Origin: Halictus rubicundus | Lineage: Eukaryota > Arthropoda > Insecta > Hymenoptera > Halictidae | Direction of reading: 5' to 3' | DNA length: 64,000 nucleotides | NCBI RefSeq assembly: GCF_050948215.1 | Contig: NC_135158.1 | Coordinates: forward strand, 2,403,822-2,467,821 | Translations under genes and position numbers: made by a program | Part shown: positions 41,701-53,700 of the stretch, in pieces | Layout of the letters: the number at the start of each line of letters is the position of its first letter | Numbering within the stretch: position 1 is the stretch's first letter | The notes under the pieces: generated by a model | What the model saw: the letters and a program-made list of their open reading frames with translations, nothing else | Told to the model about the DNA's origin: nothing | Databases searched by the model: none

Positions 41701-44700
41701 AGGAGAGAGTTCGCCAACAAGTACAGATACACGAGCAAACCTGAAGAATTCTGTACGCCAAAAAATTAATCCTGTATCACGAAACCCGACCGGACACCTC
41801 TGAACACCAGCATATAAAGCAACTATGGCAAATGAGCTACTTCTGCAAATTAATTTTGCAGAAACCTACCTCCGCCGGTCAAAATGGCCGGTTCGAGAAT
41901 TTTTATTTTGCAGTTGCTGAAATTATGAAGACGATTTCGTGGAAATGAGCACGTATTATAATACGAACCGCAGAAAATCCAAATAATTATTATTAGTTAG
42001 TTGTAAGGCTCGGTAGGTTGATTCCTCCAGCTAATAGGAAGGTAGCGAGTTCTACAGGCTTCCGAGTGCATGAAAATCGCGGCAGAGGTGCAGGACGTGG
42101 TCGAAACAGGGTCAAACCTCAGGCGTCGAACCGAAGAAACGACTCCCGCTTGCCGGGAGCATCGTCGTTGTTCGCGTAACAGGTAAGCCCGGCGTTCGGG
42201 GCCCCCGTCGACGAAGGAAGAAGAAAACGAAACGAAACGAAACGAAACCGTGTTGTCGTCGAACGGAGAGGGACGGTGTTTTCGAGAGAGGCGTGGGGGG
42301 ACAAGGAGGCGACTCGGTGTGTGCCCCAAAGGGGAGTGGTAGCGGATCGTGGTCGTTCGTTCGACGCGAACAAAGAGGTGTAACGTGGGGGGTACGCGAG
42401 TTGGGCCCGGGTGGCGAAGGCGAAAGTATGCCGCGTATATAAGGCGACGAACCGCCGGCAATCAGCATCCAGTTCACTTCTGGACGCACCTGGAATATCT
42501 CGAGAGCAAAAATGAGAATCCTGGTACGTGGAGACGTGCGGCGAGCATTTCGCGGAACTTCGACGAAACGCGAGACTCGAGACACAGTGACGGGCTTCGG
42601 AGAAACTTTGAGCTTCGGAGACACGAGCTTAGGCTAACCGACCGTTCGCCACTTTGGGGACCTAGTGAACAAATCGCGGGGGTGTTCGGATATAGTGTCC
42701 ACGATTCGACTGGAACTTACAGACAGAACTAAACTCACGCTTCGGGATCGGTTCAATCGAGTTTGCTTCGAGTTTCCCTTTCGTATAAGAGTACGTTGTC
42801 GGAAGCTAGTGTCTTCAATCGGAAGATGTCTAAAATCGAAATTTCATAGAAAATTAGTCTCGCTATCCGGAATTCTTCAAACGGGTTTCTTCGAGTTTCC
42901 CTTTCGAATTGCGGCGGGTGACAATTAAAGTCTTGCAATTGCGAATGGTTTAGTCGGGTCTCTTCGAGTTTCCCGTTCGACTCGCCGAAGAGGTGCCCCA
43001 GTGTTAAAAGAATCGAAGCCAAATCCCCGTGTTCGAGACCGAGCCGATCGTGTTCCTTCGAGGTTTCCTTTCGATTTCGTCGACGGGGTGTCTGACGGTT
43101 TGTCTGTGCTGGTTGCAGGTCTACACGGCGGCGATCGCCCTGCTGATTTCGGCGGCCTGGGCCGAGGAGAAGGTTGTCGAGAAAGTGGAGGCGCCGTTGG
43201 AGGACAAGACGACGAAGAAGCAGGAGAAACGCGGGCTGTTGGGTCTCGGCTACGGTTACAGCTACGACGGCGGCTACGACATCGGAGCCGGTGGTCACGG
43301 TGGTTTGGAACTCGGCCACGGGTACGGGAACCTGGGTCTGTCGGGTGGTTACGGCGGTCATGTCCTCGACCATGGTCACCAAGAGCACATCAAGACGGTC
43401 ACCGTGGTGAAGAACGTCGCGGTACCGTATCCCGTTGAGAAGCACGTGCCGTACCCGGTCGAGAAGCCGGTACCCGTCCCTGTGAAGGTCCCGGTGCCTC
43501 AACCGTACCCGGTGGAGAAGCCTTATCCAGTCAAGGTGTTCGTGAAGGTGCCGGTGCACGTCCCGCAGCCGTACCCGGTCGAGAAGAAGGTGCCGTACCC
43601 GGTTCACGTGCCGGTCGACCGTCCTTACCCGGTCAAGGTCTACGTGCCACAACCGTACCCCGTTGAGAAGCACATCCACGTCCCGGTCAAAGTACCAGTG
43701 CCACAGCCGTACCCGGTCGAGAAGCCAGTCCCAGTGCCAGTCAAGGTTCCGGTTCACATCCCGCAGCCGTACCCGGTCGAGAAGATAGTGCACGTCAAGG
43801 TTCCAGTCGACCGTCCGATCCACGTGCCCGTGCCAAAACCATACCCAGTGCACGTAGAGAAGCATGTGCCCTACCCGGTCGAGAAGCCAGTCCCATACCC
43901 GGTCAAGGTACCCGTCGACAGACCGTACCCGGTACCAGTCGACAGGCCGTACGCCGTTCCAGTGAAGGTACCCGTACCGCAACCGTACCCGGTCGAGAAG
44001 CCAGTCCCATACCCGGTTGAGAGGCCCGTACCCGTCGAGGTCAGGGTACCCGTCGACAGACCGTACCCCGTGCACGTCGAGAGACCCGTGCCTTACCCGG
44101 TCGAGAAACCCGTCCCATACCCAGTCAAAGTACCCGTAGCGGTACAGGTACACCACGAACACGATCACGGCTACAGCACCGGCTATAGCGCCGACTGGGC
44201 CGGCGGACACGGAGGTTACCACTAAACAACGAACGATGTCGATTCCGGGTAGCTTCCGCTAGAGGGCCCGGCCACAACAACGTACCCGACACCGGAAACA
44301 ACTCGGTCAATCGACGATCTTCTAGGTTACGCGCAAGGGAGAAGAACGAATTGATCGGACGTTGGCGTGGCACGCGACACCCCGTCTACACACGCCTCTC
44401 CGTCCTCGTGCGACACTGGAACACAGACGCGAACGACACAGAGGAGTTCCGGTCGCACCGGAGGAAGATCGGACACGGGCGGTCGCTTTCAACTTCCTCG
44501 ACATATCACTCTCTTTGACCGCGAACGATCGAGGAGATCCGGGCGGCGCGTGCCACCGATACTGGATGAAAGGGAGATACTCGTAGGTGTGGAGCTGGAA
44601 CAGCCCGCTTATCTCACTTTTTTCTACATCGACATAGCAGAATATGTATTTTTTTTTACGAAATATAAATGTTAGTAATTGTGAACCGGCGTTGTACAGA

Positions 44701-47700
44701 TACTGCACCCACTAGCTTCCCACCGTCGCAAAAATCATCTTCGACGGCTGCCTCGAAATTCAGCTCGTCCATTCTTTCTTCGCGATCGTTACAACTACCT
44801 TGTCGTTTACAGTTGCCAAGAGGAAGAAGGCAATTTATATTGAGACTGAGAATCGGACAGAGAAGTAATGTTTTATTTCGGTTCAATCAGAAATATGATC
44901 GATAATATAGGACAAGGGGTTGATCGAAGTAACCTAGTCAGATTAACGCCAGTGTCACAGATAAGTGACGTCCACAACCCCGCAGTGTACTTAAAGCTAG
45001 TCACATTAATTTTATACACTCTGTTGCTTCAAGTACACGGCATAGTATTCAGAGAATCCATGGCTACCTTCTACCGAATTGTTTCAACAACAATTTAAAT
45101 TGTGAACCAACAAGTTACCTCCGGTAATTTCTAAGCTTTTTTTTTGTTAGAGCGGTGCAAATATTAAAAATCGTAATAACAGGATTTCGGTAGGTAAAGA
45201 GTTAATATTTCGTAAAGAATAATTCTGGACAGGGACCCTTACGGATCGGGCCATTATTTTTGCCAGGATCCAATACGTCGGTGGAAGACTCGGTTCCCGG
45301 CGACCTTCCGCGTTTCCCGACGCCGTCACGACTTGTTAAACAATTTCCACTTTCATTTTCCGCATGCCCGGCTCGGCCGCGAGCGTCCTCGTCATTAAGC
45401 GGCTTATAACGATGTTCAGGGTAGCCGGCGTTCCGGAAACGAGCGGTGATCGTCGTTTGGTCGCGTCACGATCGGATGCTCGGCCCTTAGAGAACCGCCA
45501 CAGGTTATTGTACTGTTTGAGAAATCGCTAGGCGATTACAGTCATCGGCGGAAAACCCAGCATCGTTCGATTTCTGCGGGGAAAGTTTCCTGGTCGGGCA
45601 CGGCGCACGCCTGTCCACCCAGATGGCGATGCACCCGATGCACCGATGCAACGAACGAGGCAACCGCGACCCAGTTCGCCCGCTGCCAAGGCGGCCCTGC
45701 CAAATCGATGCTCTTGATCACCCCTCGCGTCCACGTGCCCTCGTAATTCGCCCCGACGTGCCGCCTCTCGACGGCTCGCCGCTCTTCAACCCAATTCTAT
45801 TTTCCGGGGGATGATGCGAGCGTAAATTTCGCACCCAACCCCTGCTGCCGCGTCGTTCGCGGACCAATACGCGTGACGGATACCCTGCGGGTTTTTCTTC
45901 CGATGTTTATTGGCAAATTTCTACGTAAACGCTAATTTCATCCCTTTACGCTTTCAATTTCCCACTCGGCAAAAAGTGTCACGCAATCAAAATAATTTAT
46001 TTAACAGTGGCAATATTAAAAGATCGTTAGAACTCTAATTTATTACTTCTAACTCGTTAGAATTATTATTGAAGCTACAGTATAAAAACATCCCGGGCCG
46101 CAAAGATTTCACATTTATCCGCACGAAACGATCCAAACTAAAAGTGGCGAAGAGGTTTGGGGAGACCAGCAATCAGTATGTGAGTTAGCGAAGAGGCCGG
46201 CAAACGCGCCTCCGGATAATTACCGACCGGAGAGGAGTACACGACAGTCCCCTGACATTTTCGAGCTTAAGATGGAGTTGCGACTGGAAGAGCGTTTATC
46301 AAGACGGCGGGATCGGAGCCCGTGGTTCCGGAGCCGCCGGAAACTTTAGCAACCGAGAGAAGCACCGTTCAATTACCTTGGTTGCAGCGTTCGTTGGGCA
46401 ACCGCGTGGACGCTCCTCGATTTCGATTCTCGCGCGGAGTTCTGCTGAACAGTTGCCCAACGACTACGGGAAAACGCAGAAACCGAGGAAGCAAACCTCG
46501 AGGAAGCCGAAACTGCCACAACAGCTTCGTACGTTTTCCCTTGGGGGTGCACAATGTGATTTTTCTCGGGTCATCGATGACTGGACTTTTATTTATCGTA
46601 TTCACACATTTTTGAAACACAAGAAAATATCCGTAGTAACTATGCTTGCCATAATATTTATTCTTGCAACGGAGGCAGATAACTTCCATTTTGCTACCGG
46701 TTCTTGCAACAGAGAATTTGTTGTTCTAGCGACGGCCACCGTGACTGAGAGAGCAGAGTCTAGTCACGAGTGAACAAAGTGGAAGATCTTCGATCGGCTC
46801 CGAAGCTGCGAGGCGCCGCCGGACAGTAAAAGAAGAAGATCGCTGGATGGCTGGTCAGTTAATTCGTCCACGGTTAAGTTCCCTGCTCGGTTCGACCCAC
46901 TTCGGGGCCGTGCCCAAGCCACTTGACTCACGAACGACTTACGTGCCTGTCCATTGGACGAGCAGAGCCGGTCGTTGCGCAATCCTCTCGCAGCCGCACG
47001 CGACTACGAGCCTGTAAGCGAGAGACCGACGACGAAATGATCGCCCCCGGCACGAGACCTGGCTTTCGCGCCGCTGCTGATCGATCCTTTTCACCTTTCG
47101 CGACTTTTTCACCTGTCTGCCCGCTTCCACGACCCTTTTTTTACCAGTGCAAATTATTTTCCTCGAGTTCTCTGAACGCTGTTTGCTGACAAACATTTTT
47201 ATTTCACCACCCTTGTTCTCGGACCCCCTTTCTTTCATCTGAACAAACTTGCTCGGAAACGATTGTTTCGAGTCAATTAGGGAGGTATATAATCGCATTT
47301 AAGACTTTGACTGTTGAAGGACCACCTAGAAAAATTGCCCAAAGTCAAGATTCTCTAGTTAACACTGAATCCATCGAGCTCTGAAAGTGACGGTGTTGGT
47401 TTGCAAGAATGACGAGATTGAATTTATTTATCAATGTTAACGGGACCGAAGTTGTCTCGACTCTTGGGATTGTACAAGCGCGACCAAGATGAGTTAAAAG
47501 AATAGTAAAAGAAGAGAGAATTTTTACAGGAATGTAGGCCAGAAAATGTTTTTCTTTTGAACACTTTGTTGTTTCGTTCGAATCTCCCGCCGCGCTTTCT
47601 GTTCGCTGTCACTTTGCAGAACCCTTTCGCTCGACGTTCGTTGGTAAGCTAGTCGTACGACTTTCTCAACTGTTGATACGTTCAATACGACGTTGCTCGC

Positions 47701-50700
47701 ACTTATACGAGCTTATACAATGTATAAATCACAAATATTATCACTGCACCCAACAGGGATAAAATTAATAAAAAGATTCAGAATGACAATCTGATAAAAC
47801 GATTTTACTAGAGAACAAAAAAGAGTTACCTACTGTTGAAAGAAGTATTGATCTAGGAACGATCTACGAAACGTTACCAGTAGAGTGAGGAATCATTATT
47901 ATGCATGAGAGAATGCTAAACCTCATATATATCCACTACCTATACTATATCCACAATACATTGTACATAAATATAATAATCATAGCAACGGTCTGTGCAA
48001 TTTACAACTTCATGCAAATTCTTAGACTGCCCTCTAATAAAACAGAACAAGTCAAATATTTATTCAGAATTTTCTTCAAGTGTAAATCAAATAAAAACGC
48101 ACAAGAATCAAGAGCCCCCTAAGTGGAAAATCAAAGCCAAAATTCATTTAATCACCCCAAAGAATCGATTTTTAAGAAGCCTCCAAGCAAGTGGAAATCG
48201 AAAGCGACGTCCCTGTAGTTTGTTAAAGTTCTGAAACACACGAAATCGGACTAATTATGCAGCATGTCCATTAACAGTAGCTCGACCGTTTATCTCGAGG
48301 CTCATCAGAGCCGCGTCGCGTGTCTCTCCACCGTTTCTTAAGTTCGAGCATTTAACTATCTCGTTGGCGATAAAAAATCGATCAAAAGAAACGGGATTGA
48401 GCATTCACGGACCATAACGATCGCGTGTCGGCCGCGAAATTCGAGTGGGATAGCCTCTGTTAACGCGACCGTCGCGTCGGTTTCTCTCGTTGTCAGGAGT
48501 CACGGCGGCGTTAGGTTTGTTGGCACGAGCTGTCCACCTCAGCTCGAGAGACCGCGACTCCAAATCGCCGTCGCAATTTCCGTAAACATAGTCCACGCCC
48601 GTGAAAGCATGGTTTCCGGTCGTTACACAGGGGAGAGTGTGAACACTGTTCTTAAAAGCGATCGCATTGCGGCACGCTAATTTTCTGCGAGTCACGGTGC
48701 ATTGGTTTCAATGTCCGACGAGTGGTGAACGCACGATCGATGATTAAACCGATGAACTTGTCGCTAGAGTCAGTTCCTGTCTCGCTTTATGTCGCTCAAA
48801 ACACGATTTACGTTCACGAGTTAATTCAAAAAGATGCAAATTTATATTTCACCCAGAAAAGACTGTGTCTATGTTATTCGATTCCTTCGGGCTCTAATTT
48901 TCCTCAGATACTTTGGAACATTCACACAATGTTTCAAAGTACAGCGAATAATCCACCATCTCAACGTCCGTACGCTTTCATTACTCTTTGCACAGTTCCA
49001 ACAAAAACCTCTCCTATAATAGTTCCGATGTTCAGAAAGTGAAGACGTTAGAAAAACAATGACTCGCGTCGATTCTTTCGAGGAACACACTCGATTCGAG
49101 TCACGTATCGTCAATTATTATAACAACACGCGGCTTTCGCTTTCGCTGATGGTACCAAGAAGATTATTCGAAATTTCAATCGTACAATACGCAAATTTGG
49201 ATAGAAATCAGAAGATTCGCTCGATCAAGGGACTCCGATCTTTCGCTTTCGTTTCGCGTGTGACTGGCGCCGAGATCGTCCGCGCTGCTCTCATTCTTGT
49301 TTTCCAAGGTCGCGCGGGATGACCGCGGAATCGTGATCCGTGGAATCGCGTGTCACTCCGTTTATGGATCGTGGATCGTCGATCATCGGGGCTCGTTTCG
49401 AGGTGCAAGGTTCCGGAGGCTGTGAACCAGAATAGTTTCACTATCTACGGGAAAGCGATCTTCCCCCCTTGAAGAGGCTAGCGCCGTGTGCAGCCTCTGG
49501 GAAACGCTTGTATATAAGCTGGTCGCTCCTCGTCGCCTATTTACTCGCTTTCGTTCGATCATTTAAACCGGATCGACACACCTTGACCCTGATCCGATCG
49601 GTTCGCCAAGGCTCGCAGGATGAATTGCACGGTACGTCTCCCTGGTGTCAAGGTCGCGGGGAACCGGAACAATCCAGTGGTCCTTCGGCCAACAATGTGA
49701 CAGTGATCGTGTGCAGTGTTTTCGTTAAATGGTTAAATGTTCAGTAGTTGGGGAGTGTTCAATCATTGATGCTCGATAGAATTCTTCGCGACTGTGTTAT
49801 TGTTGTAGAGAAGCTCAAACATCCTCTTTTTACACAGCAGTTCTAAAAGAAATTGAAGATCATGGTGCAAAAACCAGGCACGTCTATGTCTCGTCTCCTT
49901 CTCAGTACTTTTATATATTGCCGATCGTTTGAAGTAAGATCTAGACCATTTTCGAAACCTGGATTTACCTTGTTTTTGCACCGAGGTCTTAAGCTATTAA
50001 TTGCTACTGACATTGAAAAGTTTAATAAAATTGATGCATGAATTGTAAGCCCTGGAAATGTATGAAGCATAAATGATGCAAACTCACGCAAACTGATCGC
50101 AAACTTATACAAACTTACGCAAACTGAGCGCAACCACATGCAAACTCATGCAAACTCACGCAAACTGGTCGCGAACTGTACTGCTGGGTACTGTGTTAAC
50201 GATTGGTAATGATCACTGTTGCAGAGGAACATCATGGTGATGCTTTTGGTCTTCGCCGCGACTTCGTCGTGTTTCGCTGCGCGACAGAAGAAGAACCAAC
50301 AACAGGCCGTGAAGCCGAGGACACAGAGACCTCCGAACAGAATGCAATGTGTTGGTTGGCAGAAGAGAACTAATGGCACTACACACAGAAACGCTAAGGG
50401 ATCGATGAGACCTGTTGGGAAACGCGGTGCGTAGATCTAGGGTGCGGGGACTTGGCACATCTCCTCTCTTCTTAATCGCAAGCAATTAGCGGTTGTATAG
50501 CTATCTTCAGAAGCTAATAGACATTTTGGAAAAGCTGGTAGCTAATAGATATTTTGAACAATCTTGCAGAAGCTAGTGGTCCTACATTATTTGCTGAACG
50601 TTCACTTCATAGTGACTAATCCACTAAATCTTGCAGGGGACGAGTACAACGAGCCTCTGGAGCTATCCCACCTGGACGTGGGTCCCCTAGAAGGCGAGTC

Positions 50701-53700
50701 CTTGAAATCCGAACACCTGGACGGAAGCTACGAATCCTTCGTTTCAGACCACGAAGCAGGAATATCCCTGGACGTTCCCCACGAGGGCCAGGTTCTAGGT
50801 CACCACGTACAAGAAGACGTGCACAAGCTGGTAACCGTGGTGAAGAAGGTAGCAGTGCCGTACCCAGTCATCAAGAACGTCCCGTACCCGGTGGTGAAGA
50901 ACATTCCCTACCCGGTGAAAGTGCCGGTACCACAACCCTATCCAGTAGAGAAGAAGGTCCCATATCCAGTGAAAGTTTTCGTGAAGGTACCGGTAAAGAT
51001 CCCGAAGCCTGTACCCGTGATCAAGGAAGTACCGTACCCGGTGCAGGTCCCGGTGGACCGTCCCGTACCCTTCAAGGTCTACGTACCAGACCCATATCCA
51101 GTCGAAAAGAAGGTTCACTATGAAGTCCAGGTACCTGTACCCGAGCCGTTCCCCATTGAACGCAAGATCCCGGTGCCGGTGAAGGTAGCAGTGCACGTCT
51201 CGCAGCCGTACCCGGTCGAGAAGGTTGTGCGCTACCCGCTGAAGATCGAAGTTGAGCAACCGGTACCGGTTCCGGTGCCGAAACCCTATCCGGTTCCCAT
51301 TGCGAAACCCGTCCCCTACCCGGTCGACAAACCCGTCCCCGTACCCGTCAAGGTCGAGGTGCCAAGGCCGGTACCTGTACCCGTCGATAAACCCGTACCG
51401 GTTAAGGTCAAAGTCGCGGTACCCGCGCCCTATCCCGTGGAAAAGGAAGTCCCCTATTCCGTGGAGAAGCCGATACCCGTGCCGGTCAAAGTACCGGTCG
51501 ACAGACCGGTACCGGTACACGTGACCAGACCAATTGCTTACCCGGTCGAAAAACCCGTACCCTACCCCGTAAAAGTACCCGTCCCCATTCCAGATCACGA
51601 GGGAGACTCCGCGATCGAATCTTCTGCGCTCGAGTACCATGAATTCGCGCGATGAATGGTTCAAATTCCAGCGCGATTGGGCAACACGTGATTTCTTGCG
51701 ATCGATCCACGGCAGAAGATCTAGCTACCGATCCAATGCCCGCTCTTTACGCGAACATTTTGTTATATGTGGTAAAAGAATTCCTTTACAGGTGGTAAAA
51801 GAATTCCTGAAATCCCGATTCCGTTTCCGAGCCCCGAGCGAGTACCTACTGTAGATGTATGCAGGCGTTTTGCAGTGTTCTCTGATCGACGACGCGGTGG
51901 TTGTTAATGTTGTTCGCTGCGATCGTCGGTTATAGACTGCGGATTTTATGCATTTATGGTAAGAATGGAGAAGCGAAATATCGAGTAAGACGCTAGAAGA
52001 ATTTAAGAATATTGTTGCATTGTTCTCTATTTATTAAAACCATTAAGCGAAGAGATACATTTTCATTTGACCCTTGTTCCCTCTACAATCCATGCAGGAC
52101 ATTTTTGCATAACAATCCACAGTCTGCTTATTTATGTAGCTCGTAAGACATTTGATAAAGAAGTCGTTTCTGTCTAATGGTAGTATGCAGTTTTTATTCA
52201 CTAAAGGACCTAGTAACGCCATCTGAGCGGCGTTGAAGCCAGCAATTGCGTTGCAGCTGTCGTCTCATGGTGAAATGCATTTGTACAGAGAATTGCAGCG
52301 AACTGCAACCAGTATCGACTGCGAAAGTTCTCGTTCTAGTGTGCGGGAACTCCGCGAGAGGTTGTACGACGTGGAAATAAATGCCTTTCGCCGAAATCGA
52401 AAGGAACCGTTGTTTCTAGTCATTTAATTCGTTGCTCCGCTTTGATCCGTTCTTGATCGAGCAAGGTTAAGAAAGCTCCGATCAAGGGACGTCTAATATG
52501 GCGACGATCGAAAGGAAAAATCATAGGACAGTATAGAAACCCGATGTCCCCGGAATGTGCAATTGAGATTGACGAGCACGGCGAAATCGGCGAGCCACAT
52601 TCCAGTCACGTTTCTCCTCGACCCGGTCGTAATTGCGTCGCGACAGATCGTTCCGTAATTGATTCTGGCAGGACAGACGCATCAGGGCGACGTGTCTTAC
52701 AGCCTTGATCCTGACTTTCTACATAATCGATCCTAGCTCTCGAGAACGCGGGCAATCGATTTTTTAACGCGATTTTAGCTATTAACACGAATTCAAATTA
52801 CATCGGCCAGCATGAATGCAGTTTATTTCGTTGTTGGAGGAACAAATACCGATTTAGGTACTCTATGGAGATTCAAAATAAATAATTTAGTAATTGTTGT
52901 AGTACTAGCTTTTGTTCAAATTGCGTTTCTAGCGAAGTTAAAATTGTTTTGTCAGATTTCTTAGGGTGAAGGGAACTTTTTGGTTTTTGAAAATTAGTAA
53001 TACCAGGATCTACGACCCCAATACTCTGGAATGATGATGTCGTAATTAATAATGTATAGCTAAGAGAGATATGAATTTTACACGGTATAGGAGTCGCGTG
53101 ACGCCGCTTATGCGAGCGTTGAAATCACCGAGCGCGTTGAGATCTCCGGGCTCTTGTAGCCTAACCAAACACGCTATCACTATGCAATTTTTTCGGGGCT
53201 TGTACAGCTTGCTCACTTTCTATTGCCACTGTTACTCTTCCTCAATTTCCAAAAGTCAGATGGAATTAATAAATTATAACCTTTGATATTCTCGCAACTA
53301 AGGAAAAATTTCCCTTGATATATTTCTTGTTTCATGGGTGGTTGTTTTTAACTTTCTGAGTCGAATATTCACAGCACAGCTTCCCACGAGACCCACGCCC
53401 GTATCACGTTTCTTACTTAATAATGCAACAAATTTATTCCACTCGCGGAACCTGGTTCTTCGGCTTTTTTTCCCTCGAAACCGTGTCACTGTGCAAATAG
53501 AAAACCGCGAACTGGATGTAACAGTTTCTGACCGGACTGGCGAACTCTATGAAGAAAGTGGTAGCTTCGAAAATGGCAAAACCGCCGGAGAGAACTTTTA
53601 CACCGGTTTCGTTTTCGCTGAACTTACACGAGAAACTGGATGGCTCCCGGATGATCGATGGGGAATTGGATCAACCGATGCTACGTGAGAAGATTTCATG

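Larger units (their letters stand above)
40771..42435. other. Upstream region of the vajk-like cluster
   Basis: Holds a (CT)n run (41084-41105) and a (GAAAC)n run (about 42224-42249). Purine-rich sequence here gives long false ORFs on both strands. It is probably the regulatory region of the first vajk-like gene; no specific site is identified. Confidence 0.45.

Noticed and set aside
42753..44222. 489-codon minus-strand ORF across vajk-like gene A (and the equivalents at 50795-51664, 55632-56405 and 60593-61990)
   Set aside because: These are shadows of the GTN/CCN-rich repeats on the plus strand. They have no splice or promoter setting and no family similarity. The RNA-level question is kept as a finding.
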